Source of the DNA: Massilia sp. 9I
GTDB lineage: Bacteria; Pseudomonadota; Gammaproteobacteria; Burkholderiales; Burkholderiaceae_D
Length of the DNA: 64,000 nt
Assembly: GCF_902506415.1 (NCBI RefSeq)
Contig: NZ_LR733275.1
Location: 4,688,176-4,752,175 of the forward strand
Direction of reading: 5' to 3'
Part shown: positions 1 to 8,837 of the stretch, piece after piece
Layout of the letters: each line of letters starts with the position of its first letter
How positions within the stretch are numbered: position 1 is the first letter of the stretch
The notes under the pieces: model-generated
The model's database searches: none
Told to the model about the DNA's origin: nothing
The model's input: only the letters and a program-made list of their open reading frames with translations
Translations under genes and position numbers: made by a program

Positions 1-1
1 G

Positions 2-313
2 CGCCTGTCCCTGACGGGGCGGGTGTGGAAGCGCATCAAGGAATCGGCTGAGGACGACAACAACCCGGACATCACCGACTACATGGGCCGCGCCGAGCTG
101 GCCGGCACCTATCGCGTCGACGGCCACGAGTTCTCCGCCCTGCTGCGCCGCAATTTCTCGACCCGCAAGGGTGCGACCCAGCTCGGCTGGGCCTTCCCGC
201 TGGCCGGTCCGCTCAAGGGCTACCTGCACTGGTTCTCGGGATACGGCCAGAGCCTGATCGACTACAACTACTTCCAGCGCACGATCGGCGCTGGCGTGGT
301 GGTCCAATACTGA
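2..313 (+). CDS. pldA: Outer membrane phospholipase A (OMPLA), C-terminal part
   Basis: Only the C-terminal ~103 residues are inside the window; the frame is open from base 2 and stops at 311-313. The visible part reads as alternating amphipathic beta strands. It ends in the OMPLA-type closing segment with a 'SGYGQSLIDYNY' motif, followed by a strand ending in valine-glutamine-tyrosine, a typical outer-membrane barrel C-terminus. OMPLA is a calcium-dependent phospholipase A1/A2 that hydrolyses phospholipids misplaced in the outer leaflet. The catalytic His-Ser pair would lie upstream and cannot be checked. The next gene starts 53 bases downstream on the same strand but looks unrelated. Confidence 0.8.
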   Translation, partial: RLSLTGRVWKRIKESAEDDNNPDITDYMGRAELAGTYRVDGHEFSALLRRNFSTRKGATQLGWAFPLAGPLKGYLHWFSGYGQSLIDYNYFQRTIGAGVVVQY

Positions 314-336
314 CGGGCGGCCAAGCCGACATTACA

Positions 337-365
337 ATGGCGGACTGCTCACTGGAGTCCGCCAT
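337..365 (+). promoter_or_regulatory. Inverted repeat abutting the start codon of the FAH-family gene
   Basis: ATGGCGGACT (337-346) and AGTCCGCCAT (356-365) form a perfect 10-bp inverted repeat around a 9-base loop, ending exactly at the ATG at 366. The likely ribosome binding site GGAG (354-357) straddles loop and right arm. A -10-like TACAAT (333-338) overlaps the left edge. It could be an operator or an mRNA hairpin that limits translation; neither role is proven. Confidence 0.4.
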
Positions 366-1352
366 ATGAAACTCGCCACCCTCAACGACGGTACCCGCGA
401 CGGCCAATTGCTGGTCGTATCGCGCGACCTCAAGACCGCCCACGTCGCCGACGGCATCGCGCCCACGCTGCAGGCCGCGCTCGACGACTGGGGCTTCATC
501 GCGCCCCAGCTGGCCGACCTGTCTCTGCTGCTGAACGAAGGCCGCGCGCGCCGCCCCTTCGACTTCGACCCGGCCAGGTGCATGGCGCCGCTGCCGCGCG
601 CCTACCAGTGGGCGGACGGCTCCGCCTATGTCAACCACGTCGAACTGGTGCGCAAGGCGCGCAAGGCCGAGATGCCGGCTTCGTTCTGGGAAGATCCCTT
701 GATGTACCAGGGCGGCAGTGACGATTTCATCGGGCCGATGGACGACATCATGCTGGCGCACGAGGAGTGGGGCATCGACTTCGAGGCGGAAGTCGCGGTG
801 GTGACGGGCGACGTGCCCATGGGCGCGACCCCGGACGAGGCGCATGGCCAGATCCGCCTGCTCATGCTGGCCAACGACGTCTCGCTGCGCAACCTGATTC
901 CCGACGAACTGGCCAAGGGTTTCGGCTTCCTGCAATCGAAGCCGGCGACCAGCTTCGCGCCGGTGGCGGTGACGCCGGACGAACTGGGCGAGGCTTGGCG
1001 CGACGGCAAGGTGCACCTGCCGCTGCGCTCGACCTGGAACGGCCATCTGGTCGGGCAGCCGGATGCCGGCACCGACATGGTGTTCAACTTCCCGCAGTTG
1101 ATCGCGCACCTGGCCAAGAGCCGCCGGGTGCGGGCCGGCAGCATCATCGGCTCTGGCACGGTCTCGAACAAGGATGTGAGCCGCGGCTACTCGTGCATCG
1201 CCGAGCAGCGCTGCCTCGAGACGATCGCCGAAGGCTCGCCCAGCACGCCCTTCATGCGCTTCGGCGACAGCATCCGCATCGAGATGCTGGACGAGAAGGG
1301 CAAGTCGATCTTCGGCGCCATCGACCAGACGGTCAAACGTCTGGAACCTTGA
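366..1352 (+). CDS. Fumarylacetoacetate hydrolase (FAH) family protein
   Basis: This is a 328-residue protein of the FAH superfamily, metal-dependent enzymes that cleave or isomerise beta-diketo acids, for example in aromatic amino acid breakdown. The family pattern is visible. An acidic metal-binding stretch 'GIDFEAEVAVV' lies at about residues 136-146, a 'ANDVSLRN' segment at about 170, and 'SKPATSFAPVAVTPDELG' at about 190-207. The C-terminal 'GSIIGSGTVSNKD' loop is at about 258-270. The length and N-terminal domain resemble the bacterial fumarylacetoacetase-like group rather than the short FAHD1 type. GGAG lies 8 bases before the ATG, inside an inverted repeat. No neighbouring catabolic genes support a particular substrate. 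Confidence 0.85.
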   Translation: MKLATLNDGTRDGQLLVVSRDLKTAHVADGIAPTLQAALDDWGFIAPQLADLSLLLNEGRARRPFDFDPARCMAPLPRAYQWADGSAYVNHVELVRKARKAEMPASFWEDPLMYQGGSDDFIGPMDDIMLAHEEWGIDFEAEVAVVTGDVPMGATPDEAHGQIRLLMLANDVSLRNLIPDELAKGFGFLQSKPATSFAPVAVTPDELGEAWRDGKVHLPLRSTWNGHLVGQPDAGTDMVFNFPQLIAHLAKSRRVRAGSIIGSGTVSNKDVSRGYSCIAEQRCLETIAEGSPSTPFMRFGDSIRIEMLDEKGKSIFGAIDQTVKRLEP

Positions 1353-1355
1353 GCC

Positions 1356-2519
1356 TCACGGCCCCGACCAGAAGGCGTCGGGTGCGCCGCTGCCGCGCAG
1401 ATCCACCTCCACGGGCCGGCTGATGCGGCGCAGCACCTCGGCGCTCACGAGCCGCCCGTCCGGCTCGTGCAGCCGGTACCACAGGAAGGCGGTGCCCGAC
1501 AGGCGCAGCTGCTGGCCGCTGAACAGGTTTTCCTTCACGATGCTCATGCCTTCCAGCCGCAGGTCGATGTCCAGCACCAGGCTGCCCGCGGTGCGCTCGC
1601 TGTAGCCGAGATAGCGCGCGGCATTGAACAGCGGGCTTTTCTCGCTTGCTTCGCCAGCCTTGAGGGAGTCCACAAAGGCGTCCACCACCTTCAGCTGGGC
1701 CAGCGCGGCCTGTGCCACTTGCGCGAACTCCTTTTTTTCCTCGCCCTTGACTGCGTCAAGCAGAGCTTGCAGTTCGGCGATGCGCTGGGCGTAGCCGGCG
1801 CGGTGGTCGGCCAGGGCCTTCAGCCGTCCCAGCAGCTTCTCGTAGCGCGCCCAGTCGAGTTCCCCAAGGTAGCCGGCGCCGAGCCCGCTGATGCGCTCGG
1901 GGCAGGACTGGGCCAGGGCGCTGGCGAACAGGCTGCGCGCGCCTTCGCCGTAGCCGATCCCACTCGCCAATACGTCGCTGCGCAGCAGGGCGGCGAGGTC
2001 GGCGCCGGCGCGCACGGTGGCTGGCACCACGGTGAGAAAGGTAAACAGGGCGGCCGGTAGCGCGCTCGAACCCGGCTGGCGGTGGGTGTCGAGGTAGCGT
2101 TGCAATTCCTTGTTGCGCTCCGCCATGTCGTTCGACAGGCGGGCGAGGGCGCTGTCCACGGTGCGCGCCGCTACCATGCCCTGGGCGGTGGACGGATCGT
2201 ACAGGGCGGCAGGACGGCCTGCGGGCAGACGGGTGCAGAGCAGCGCGGCCAGTTCGCGCGCCAGGTCGAAGGCGCGCACCAGCCCGGCGGCCCCGAACTG
2301 GCGCGTGTCGACCGCGCCGCTCAGGGGTTTCGACTGGCTGGGCGGCAGGCGTGCCAGCAGTTCGGCCCGTTCCGCTTCGGCCACGGCCTGGCGCGTTTCG
2401 GCTTCCAACTGGCGCATGCGCAGCTCGGCCAGTTCGCTTGACGTCTGGGCCAGCACGGGCTGCAGGCAGAAACAGGGAAGGAGGGATGCGGCGAGGATGA
2501 CACGTCGGCTGAACCCCAT
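1356..2519 (-). CDS. Secreted protein of unknown function with coiled-coil segments
   Basis: This 387-residue protein has a clear Sec signal peptide: basic start, hydrophobic core to about residue 23, then a probable cut after 'VLAQ'. An immediately following Glu/Ala/Leu-rich stretch (about 27-60) is predicted by eye to be a coiled coil, and a second charged helical region lies around 235-280. The C-terminal third, after 'SLVLDIDLRLEGMSI', looks like beta structure. I recognise no catalytic motif or known domain. It is convergent with the FAH-family gene, whose stop is only 3 bases away, so it probably stands alone. Its upstream region (2520-2764) is shared with the divergent transferase gene at 2765. 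Confidence 0.65.
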   Translation of the reverse strand: MGFSRRVILAASLLPCFCLQPVLAQTSSELAELRMRQLEAETRQAVAEAERAELLARLPPSQSKPLSGAVDTRQFGAAGLVRAFDLARELAALLCTRLPAGRPAALYDPSTAQGMVAARTVDSALARLSNDMAERNKELQRYLDTHRQPGSSALPAALFTFLTVVPATVRAGADLAALLRSDVLASGIGYGEGARSLFASALAQSCPERISGLGAGYLGELDWARYEKLLGRLKALADHRAGYAQRIAELQALLDAVKGEEKKEFAQVAQAALAQLKVVDAFVDSLKAGEASEKSPLFNAARYLGYSERTAGSLVLDIDLRLEGMSIVKENLFSGQQLRLSGTAFLWYRLHEPDGRLVSAEVLRRISRPVEVDLRGSGAPDAFWSGP

Positions 2520-2764
2520 GCTGTCTCCTCTATGCTGGGTTCAACCAGCAGGAAAATTGCCGCCAATAAAGTGTCTCAAATTGTCGAGAAATATTAGGAG
2601 AAGTTTATGGGAGCTTGATTGCGACTCCTCAAAGTCTCAGAATCGCCGAATTGTGCTTGAACAATCAACAACTTGCGCCGCCAAGCGAGGAAACAGTCTG
2701 TAACACGATTGGGGGTTGGTTAAATAGAAATGCGATAGAATTGACGAGTTAACAAAGTGGTTCT

Positions 2765-3928
2765 ATGAGTATTATTAATTTGCCATTCGCCGGCCTCGAG
2801 CTCGGGTTTATCGTGTCGCTTGCCTGTTCCCTGCTGCTCGTCCTCACGACGCGCTGGCACGGGCGTTATTCGCTGGACGCGACGCACGGCGTGCAGAAGT
2901 TCCATATCACCCCGACCCCGCGCATCGGTGGCGCCGCCATCATGCTCGGCCTCTGGCTCTCGCTCGGCGTGCTGCCGCCCGACCAGCAGGAACTGCTGCT
3001 GCCGGTGCTGGTGTCCGCCATGCCCGCTTTCGTGTTCGGCCTGGCCGAAGACCTGACCCGCAACGTGTCGGTGCGCGCGCGCCTGCTCGCCACCATGGCC
3101 AGCGGCGTCTGCTGCTGGGGCCTGACCGGCGTCACCCTGCTGCACATCGGCGTCGCGCCGCTCGACATCCTGCTCGGCTGGCTGCCGGCCTCGGTCCTGT
3201 TCACCGCCTTCGCGGTGGGCGGCGTGGCCAATGCCGTCAACATCATCGACGGTTTCAACGGCCTGGCCAGCGGCACCGTGCTGATCGGCATGGCCGCGCT
3301 CGGCATCATCGCCCAGGATGCCGGCGACGCCGCACTCGGCCAGCTCTGCTTCGTGGTCTGCGCTGTCACGGCCGGCTTCTTCGTGGTGAACTTCCCCTTC
3401 GGTAAGCTGTTCCTGGGTGACGGCGGCGCCTACCTGCTCGGCTTCCTGCTGGCCTGGCTGTCGGTGATGCTGGTCTACCGCAATCCGCTGGTCTCGCCCT
3501 GGGCGCCGCTGCTGGCCTGCGGCTATCCGATTTTCGAGACCGTGTTCACCATCGTGCGCCGCCTGTGGTGCCGCCGCCATCCGGGCCACCCGGACAGCTG
3601 GCACCTGCACAGCCTGGTCAAGACCGCGATCGCGGCGCGCTACTTCCGCGCACTGCCGGCGCCGCTGCGCAATGCCTGCGTCTCGCCTTTCTCGTGGGCG
3701 GTGGCCCTGGTGCCGGCCATGACGGCGGTGCGCTTCGCCGCCGTGCCGGAAGCCCTTCTGCAGGGCGTACTGGCCAGCTTCCTGCTGTACCTGTCGGTGT
3801 ACGCCTTCGTGGTGTCGGCCTGGTGGGCGCGCCGCCGCCGCATGCAGCGCCCGGCGCCGCTGGCCACCCCGCTGGCCGACATTGCCCTCGAGTCGCCCAA
3901 CTCCTCCTTCATCCAGCGCGGCCTGTAG
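2765..3928 (+). CDS. WecA/MraY-family undecaprenyl-phosphate sugar-1-phosphate transferase
   Basis: This is a 387-residue integral membrane protein with about ten hydrophobic segments. It transfers a sugar-1-phosphate from a UDP-sugar to undecaprenyl phosphate at the cytoplasmic face, starting glycan assembly. Family motifs are present: 'HITPTPRIGG' (47-56), an acidic 'GLAEDLT' (92-98) in the place of the Asp-rich motif, 'NAVNIIDGFNGLASG' (156-170) and 'LGDGGAYLLG' (217-226). The cytoplasmic loop 'HPGHPDSWHLHSL' is the His-rich loop typical of WecA-like enzymes rather than MraY. The adjacent dTDP-rhamnose operon and the glycosyltransferases in this window suggest it primes a surface glycan. 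The sugar specificity cannot be read from the sequence. Confidence 0.88.
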   Translation: MSIINLPFAGLELGFIVSLACSLLLVLTTRWHGRYSLDATHGVQKFHITPTPRIGGAAIMLGLWLSLGVLPPDQQELLLPVLVSAMPAFVFGLAEDLTRNVSVRARLLATMASGVCCWGLTGVTLLHIGVAPLDILLGWLPASVLFTAFAVGGVANAVNIIDGFNGLASGTVLIGMAALGIIAQDAGDAALGQLCFVVCAVTAGFFVVNFPFGKLFLGDGGAYLLGFLLAWLSVMLVYRNPLVSPWAPLLACGYPIFETVFTIVRRLWCRRHPGHPDSWHLHSLVKTAIAARYFRALPAPLRNACVSPFSWAVALVPAMTAVRFAAVPEALLQGVLASFLLYLSVYAFVVSAWWARRRRMQRPAPLATPLADIALESPNSSFIQRGL

Positions 3929-4030
3929 AGCGCCTAACAATTCCCCTCATGGCGGCGTTGCGTCGTCTCGCCGTACTAGCGTACTGTCTTCGACGACGCG
4001 CCTTGCCCTGAGGGTTTTGTTAGGCGCTCT
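3927..4030. repeat. Large intergenic palindromic element between the transferase gene and rfbB
   Basis: The perfect 14-bp terminal arms AGAGCGCCTAACAA (3927-3940) and TTGTTAGGCGCTCT (4017-4030) enclose a second pair, CCCTCA (3944-3949) and TGAGGG (4009-4014). The near-palindromic centre contains GTACTAGCGTAC (3973-3984). The left arm overlaps the TAG stop codon of the preceding gene. This is a REP/MITE-like structure; there is no coding capacity. Confidence 0.75.
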
Positions 4031-4040
4031 AAAACGCTAC

Positions 4041-4122
4041 CTGCAGTTTCCCCCCACGGCGGCGGGTTGACCCAGCCGCCATGTCAACCGAGAATGGGCA
4101 ATCGGATACTCGGAAACTGCAG
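4041..4122 (+). promoter_or_regulatory. Structured leader of rfbB with alternative hairpins
   Basis: CTGCAGTTTCC (4041-4051) is the exact reverse complement of GGAAACTGCAG (4112-4122), which contains the purine-rich GGAAA just before the rfbB ATG at 4126. Inside it, GGTTGAC (4065-4071) can pair with GTCAACC (4083-4089). Alternatively, GGCGGC-GGG (4058-4066) can pair with CCC-A-GCCGCC (4071-4080). The two inner pairings exclude each other. This looks like a regulated 5' leader, but the function is unproven. Confidence 0.45.
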
Positions 4123-4125
4123 CGC

Positions 4126-5196
4126 ATGACAATTCTTGTAACGGGCGGGGCGGGCTTCATCGGCGCGAACTTCGTCATCGACTGGCTGGCGCAGCACAGC
4201 GAGCCGGTCGTCAACCTCGACAAGCTGACCTACGCCGGCAACCTCGGCAACCTGGCCTCGATCGCGAACGACCCGCGCCACCACTTCGTGCGCGGCGACA
4301 TCGGCGACGGCGCGCTCGTGGCGCGCCTGTTGAACGGGCACCGGGTGCGGGCCGTCATCAACTTTGCCGCCGAAAGCCACGTCGACCGCTCGATCGACGG
4401 CCCCGCCGCCTTCATCCAGACCAACGTGGTCGGCACCTTCGGCCTGCTGGAAGCGGTGCGCGCCTACTGGGATGGCTTGCAAGGCGAAGAAAAGACGGGC
4501 TTCCGCTTCCTGCACGTCTCGACCGACGAAGTCTATGGCTCGCTGGCGCCCACCGCACCGGCCTTCACCGAACAGCACCGTTACGAGCCGAACAGTCCGT
4601 ATTCGGCCAGCAAGGCCGCCTCGGACCACCTGGTGCGCGCCTGGCACCACACCTACGGGCTGCCGGTGGTGACCACCAACTGTTCGAACAACTACGGTCC
4701 CTACCACTTCCCGGAAAAACTGATCCCCCTGGTGATCCACCACGCGCTGGCCAGCAAGCCGCTGCCGGTCTACGGCGACGGCCGCCAGGTGCGCGACTGG
4801 CTGTACGTGGGCGACCATTGCAGCGCGATCCGCCGCGTGCTGGCCGAAGGCCGGCTGGGCGAGACCTACAACGTCGGCGGCTGCAACGAGAAAGCCAACA
4901 TCGAGGTCGTGCAGACCCTGTGTGCCATCCTGGACGAGCTGCGTCCGCGCGTTGACGGCCAGTCCTACGCCACCCAGATCAGCTTCGTGAAGGACCGCCC
5001 CGGCCACGACCGCCGCTACGCGATCGACGCCGGCAAGCTGGAACGCGAACTCGGCTGGCGTCCGCTCGAGACCTTCGAGACCGGGATCCGCAAGACGGTC
5101 GCGTGGTACCTGGCCAACCAGGACTGGGTGCAGGACGTCACCAGCGGCCACTATCGCGACTGGGTCGAGCGCCAGTACGGGCAAGCGGCTCCATGA
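4126..5196 (+). CDS. rfbB: dTDP-glucose 4,6-dehydratase
   Basis: RfbB (RmlB) converts dTDP-D-glucose to dTDP-4-keto-6-deoxy-D-glucose, the second step of dTDP-L-rhamnose synthesis. I chose the ATG at 4126 because the protein then begins '[17 protein letters not shown]', the usual start with the NAD-binding TGGAGFIG motif. The frame extends upstream to 4081, but that part lies in a structured leader. The 356-residue length is normal. The catalytic 'STDEVYG' and the '[10 protein letters not shown]' Tyr-Lys motif are intact. '[18 protein letters not shown]' and the '[15 protein letters not shown]' segment are classic for RmlB. It overlaps rfbD by four bases (ATGA), so the two are translationally coupled. 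Confidence 0.96.
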   Translation: MTILVTGGAGFIGANFVIDWLAQHSEPVVNLDKLTYAGNLGNLASIANDPRHHFVRGDIGDGALVARLLNGHRVRAVINFAAESHVDRSIDGPAAFIQTNVVGTFGLLEAVRAYWDGLQGEEKTGFRFLHVSTDEVYGSLAPTAPAFTEQHRYEPNSPYSASKAASDHLVRAWHHTYGLPVVTTNCSNNYGPYHFPEKLIPLVIHHALASKPLPVYGDGRQVRDWLYVGDHCSAIRRVLAEGRLGETYNVGGCNEKANIEVVQTLCAILDELRPRVDGQSYATQISFVKDRPGHDRRYAIDAGKLERELGWRPLETFETGIRKTVAWYLANQDWVQDVTSGHYRDWVERQYGQAAP

Positions 5197-6110
5197 AGAT
5201 CCTCCTGCTGGGCAAGGACGGCCAGGTCGGCTGGGAACTGCAGCGCAGCCTGGCCCCCTTGGGCGACCTGGTCGCGTGGGGCAGGCTGGACGCCGACTTC
5301 CTCGACCCGGAAGCGCTGGGCGCACGCGTGCGCGCCGTGCGCCCCGAACTGATCGTCAACGCCGCCGCCTACACCGCCGTCGACCGCGCCGAGACCGACG
5401 AAGACCGGGCGCGCCTGGTGAACGCCGTTGCACCCGGCGTGCTCGCGCGTGAGGCGCAGGCACGCGGCGCCTGGCTGGTGCACTATTCGACCGACTACGT
5501 GTTCGACGGCAGCAAGGAGGGCGCCTGGAACGAGCTGGATGCCACCGCGCCGCTGTCGGCCTATGGCCGCAGCAAGTGCGAAGGCGAGGAGCGCATCCGC
5601 GCCAGCGGCGCGCGCCACCTGATCCTGCGCACCAGCTGGGTGTTCGGCACGCGCGGCGCTAACTTTGCCAAGACCATGCTGCGCCTGGCGCGCGAACGCG
5701 ACACGCTGGACGTGGTGGCCGACCAGGTCGGCGCCCCGACCGGCGCGGCGCTGGTGGCCGACGCCACTGCGCTGGCGCTGTACCGCATCGCCCTCAGCGG
5801 GCGTGAGGCGGACAGCTATTCCGGCACCTATCACCTGGCGGCGGGCGGCGCCACCAGCTGGCATGACTATGCGCGCCACGTGCTGGCGCGCGCGCGCGAG
5901 CAGGGCGCCATGCTGAAGGCGGGGCCGGAGGGGGTGCGGGCGGTGTCGAGCAGCGACTTCGCCGCGGCGGCGCGGCGGCCGGCCAATTCGCGCCTGGACT
6001 GCATCAAGTTCCGCAGCCGTTTCGGCGTGGTGCTGCCGGACTGGCGGCATCACGTGGATCGCCTGGTGGACGAACTGGTGGCACAAGAACAAGGACAAGG
6101 AAAACCATGA
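5193..6110 (+). CDS. rfbD: dTDP-4-dehydrorhamnose reductase
   Basis: RfbD (RmlD) performs the last step of dTDP-L-rhamnose synthesis, NAD(P)H-dependent reduction of dTDP-4-keto-L-rhamnose. The 305-residue protein starts '[16 protein letters not shown]' with the Rossmann GxxGQVG motif. It carries '[13 protein letters not shown]', 'YSTDYVFDG' and the catalytic 'YGRSKCEGE' Tyr-Lys pair. The ATG at 5193 overlaps the rfbB stop; an open extension to 5103 inside rfbB is not credible. Its 3' end overlaps rfbA by four bases. It is the second gene of an rfbBDAC operon. Confidence 0.95.
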   Translation: MKILLLGKDGQVGWELQRSLAPLGDLVAWGRLDADFLDPEALGARVRAVRPELIVNAAAYTAVDRAETDEDRARLVNAVAPGVLAREAQARGAWLVHYSTDYVFDGSKEGAWNELDATAPLSAYGRSKCEGEERIRASGARHLILRTSWVFGTRGANFAKTMLRLARERDTLDVVADQVGAPTGAALVADATALALYRIALSGREADSYSGTYHLAAGGATSWHDYARHVLARAREQGAMLKAGPEGVRAVSSSDFAAAARRPANSRLDCIKFRSRFGVVLPDWRHHVDRLVDELVAQEQGQGKP

Positions 6111-6985
6111 AGCGCAAGGGCATCATCCTGGCGGGCGGCAGCGGCACCCGCCTGTATCCGGCCACGCTGGCCGTCTCGAAGCAACTGCTGCCGGTGTTCG
6201 ACAAGCCGATGATCTACTACCCGCTCAGCACCCTGATGCTGGCCGGGATCCAGGACATCCTGGTGATTTCGACCCCGCTGGACACGCCGCGCTTCCAGCA
6301 GCTGCTGGGCGACGGCGCCCACCTGGGCCTGAATATCACCTACGCGGTGCAGGAGTCGCCCGACGGCATCGCCCAGGCCTACCTGATCGGCGCCGACTTC
6401 CTGGCCGGCAGTCCGTCGGCCCTGGTCCTGGGCGACAACATCTTCTACGGCCACGACCTGATGTTCATGCTCGAGCGCGCCAACCAGAGCGAGAACGCCA
6501 GCGTGTTCGCCTACCACGTGCAGGACCCGGAGCGCTACGGCGTGATCGAGTTCGACTCGCTGGGGCGCGCCGTCAGCCTGGAAGAAAAGCCGCTCCAGCC
6601 GCGCTCGAACTACGCGGTGACCGGCCTGTATTTCTATGACGCGCAGGCGGTCGACATCGCACGCACCCTCAAGCCGTCGGCGCGCGGGGAACTCGAGATC
6701 ACCGACATGAACCGCGCCTACATGGACATGGGCCGGCTGCAGGTCGAGATCATGCAGCGCGGCTACGCCTGGCTCGATACCGGCACCCACGAATCGCTGC
6801 TGGACGCCAGCCATTTCATCGAGACGCTGGAAAAGCGCCAGGGCCTGAAGGTGTCCTGCCCTGAGGAGATCGCTTACCGCAAGGGCTGGATCGATGCCGC
6901 CCAGCTGGAAACCCTGGCCGCGCCCATGAAGAACAACGGCTATGGCAAGTACCTGATGCGGCTGCTGAAGGAGAAGGTGTATTAG
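6107..6985 (+). CDS. rfbA: Glucose-1-phosphate thymidylyltransferase
   Basis: RfbA (RmlA) makes dTDP-glucose from dTTP and glucose-1-phosphate, the first and feedback-regulated step of the rhamnose pathway. The 292-residue length is typical. The nucleotide-binding signature '[23 protein letters not shown]' region starts at residue 8. '[12 protein letters not shown]', '[11 protein letters not shown]', '[17 protein letters not shown]' and '[12 protein letters not shown]' follow in the expected order. Start codon and rfbD stop overlap as ATGA, and rfbC begins two bases after the rfbA stop codon ends at 6985. Confidence 0.96.
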   Translation: MKRKGIILAGGSGTRLYPATLAVSKQLLPVFDKPMIYYPLSTLMLAGIQDILVISTPLDTPRFQQLLGDGAHLGLNITYAVQESPDGIAQAYLIGADFLAGSPSALVLGDNIFYGHDLMFMLERANQSENASVFAYHVQDPERYGVIEFDSLGRAVSLEEKPLQPRSNYAVTGLYFYDAQAVDIARTLKPSARGELEITDMNRAYMDMGRLQVEIMQRGYAWLDTGTHESLLDASHFIETLEKRQGLKVSCPEEIAYRKGWIDAAQLETLAAPMKNNGYGKYLMRLLKEKVY

Positions 6986-6986
6986 C

Positions 6987-7532
6987 ATGCGGATCACCCG
7001 GCTGGCCATTCCCGATGTCTTGCGCATCGAGCCGCGCGTGTTCGGCGACGAGCGCGGCTTCTTCTACGAGAGCTACCACCAGGCGCGCTTCGAGGAAGCG
7101 ATCGGCCGCAGGCTCGACTTCGTGCAGGACAACCACTCGAAGTCGGCTAAGCGCGTGCTGCGCGGCCTGCACTACCAGATCCGCCAGCCCCAGGGCAAGC
7201 TGGTGCGCGTCACCGCCGGCAGCGTCTACGACGTGGTGGTCGACCTGCGCCGTTCCTCGCCCACCTTCGGGCAGTGGCTGGGCGAGGTGCTGAGCGCCGA
7301 GAACCGTACCCAGCTCTGGGTGCCGGAAGGCTTCGCCCACGGCTTCCTGGTGCTGTCGGAGTCGGCCGAGTTCCTGTACAAGACCACCGACTACTACGCC
7401 CCCGAGCACGAGCGCTGCATCGCCTGGAACGACCCGACCCTGGCGATCGACTGGCCGCTGCAGGGCGCGCCGATCGTCTCCGGCAAGGATGACAAGGGCC
7501 TGCCTTTCCCGGCCGCCGAACTGTTCGATTGA
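6987..7532 (+). CDS. rfbC: dTDP-4-dehydrorhamnose 3,5-epimerase
   Basis: RfbC (RmlC) epimerises dTDP-4-keto-6-deoxyglucose at C3 and C5. The 181-residue cupin protein has the normal family length. His62 in 'RGLHYQ', Tyr131 in 'EFLYKTTDYY' and Asp168 in 'SGKDDKG' match the catalytic residues known for the family. 'DERGFFYESYH' near the N-terminus and 'WVPEGFAHGF' are also diagnostic. It is the last gene of the rfbBDAC operon. With all four enzymes intact, the cell can make dTDP-L-rhamnose; likely users are the glycosyltransferases at 21680-30125. Confidence 0.95.
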   Translation: MRITRLAIPDVLRIEPRVFGDERGFFYESYHQARFEEAIGRRLDFVQDNHSKSAKRVLRGLHYQIRQPQGKLVRVTAGSVYDVVVDLRRSSPTFGQWLGEVLSAENRTQLWVPEGFAHGFLVLSESAEFLYKTTDYYAPEHERCIAWNDPTLAIDWPLQGAPIVSGKDDKGLPFPAAELFD

Positions 7533-7643
7533 CAAGGGGCGGCGCTGAATAGGCAGCCTTTTCCCATCCTTCTCCCCTTATAGCCGTACGGCAACACCTG
7601 AGATAATCCTGTTTTCGATAGATTTCGTTAACGGGAGCGGTGG

Positions 7644-8837
7644 ATGGCGGACGACAGCGACGCGGAACGGACAGAACCAGCGTCACCCAGAAGGCTCGAG
7701 AAAGCCCGTGAGGAAGGCGACGTTCCCCGTTCGCGCGAAATCGCTACCTTTACCGTCCTGATGGCCACCGGCGCCGGCCTGTGGATGACCGGCGGCTCGC
7801 TGGTCGGCAAGCTGGGCGAGGCCCTGCATTCCGGCCTGTCGCTCACCCGTGACCAGGTCTACAACCCGAACGTCCTGATCGAGCGCATCACGGTCGACCT
7901 GGTGGCGGTGCTGCTCGCCTGCCTGCCGCTGGCCGGCCTCGTGATGCTGGTCGCGCTGGCCTCGCCGCTGCTGATCGGCGGCTGGAATTTCTCCTCCAAG
8001 GCCTTCGTGCCGAACTTCATGAAGCTGAACCCCATCAGCGGGATCGGCAACATGTTCTCCACCAATGCCCTGATCGAACTGCTGAAGGCCATCGCCAAGA
8101 CCCTGGTGGTCGGCGCCGTGGCCTGGGTCGTCATCATGGGCCAGAAGGAAGCGGTGCTGGGCCTGGCGGTCGAGCCGCTGGGCGAAAGCAGCGCCCACGT
8201 GGGCGCCATGGTGGCCAAGGCCTTCCTGTTCATCGTCGGCGCCCTGGGCGTGATCGCGGCCATCGATGGCCCGTACCAGCTGTGGCACTACCACGACAAG
8301 ATGAAGATGACGCGCCAGGAGATGATCCAGGAATCGAAGGAATCGGACGGCAATCCGCAGATTAAAGGGAAGATTCGCCAGATGCAGCGCGAAATGGCGC
8401 GTAGCCGCATGATGCAGAATGTCCCTACTGCCGATGTGATCGTCACCAACCCGACGCACTATGCGGTGGCGCTGAAGTACACCGACGGCCAGAAGGGCGC
8501 GCCGCGGGTGGTGGCCAAGGGTATCGACGAGGTCGCCGCCAAGATCCGCGAACTCGGCGCCGAGCACAAGGTAACCCTGCTGGAAGCCCCGGCCCTGGCC
8601 CGTGCGCTCTACAAGCACACCGACATCGACGAAGAGATCCCGGAGAAGCTGTTCTCGGCCGTGGCGGAAGTGCTGGCCTATGTCTACCAGCTGCGCGCCT
8701 ACAAGAAGGGCGAGGGCGACTACCCGGATCGTCCGAAGAAGCTGGCGGTGCCGGCCGAGATGGACCCGAACGATCCGGCCTACAAGGGGCCGGGCAGCAA
8801 CGCAACGAATAGCGACAACGACGGAGCACTGCACTAA
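7644..8837 (+). CDS. flhB: Flagellar export switch protein FlhB
   Basis: FlhB is part of the flagellar type III export gate and switches export from rod/hook to filament substrates. The 397-residue protein begins with the charged 'SDAERTEPASPRRLEKAREEGDVPRSRE' type head and has four membrane segments. Its cytoplasmic domain holds the self-cleavage site Asn269-Pro270-Thr271-His272 in 'VTNPTHYAVALKY', the same numbering as in enteric FlhB. The C-terminus has a short Pro/Asn-rich tail. GGAGCGG precedes the ATG. The stop overlaps the flhA start by one base (TAATG), so the two are coupled. Confidence 0.96.
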   Translation: MADDSDAERTEPASPRRLEKAREEGDVPRSREIATFTVLMATGAGLWMTGGSLVGKLGEALHSGLSLTRDQVYNPNVLIERITVDLVAVLLACLPLAGLVMLVALASPLLIGGWNFSSKAFVPNFMKLNPISGIGNMFSTNALIELLKAIAKTLVVGAVAWVVIMGQKEAVLGLAVEPLGESSAHVGAMVAKAFLFIVGALGVIAAIDGPYQLWHYHDKMKMTRQEMIQESKESDGNPQIKGKIRQMQREMARSRMMQNVPTADVIVTNPTHYAVALKYTDGQKGAPRVVAKGIDEVAAKIRELGAEHKVTLLEAPALARALYKHTDIDEEIPEKLFSAVAEVLAYVYQLRAYKKGEGDYPDRPKKLAVPAEMDPNDPAYKGPGSNATNSDNDGALH

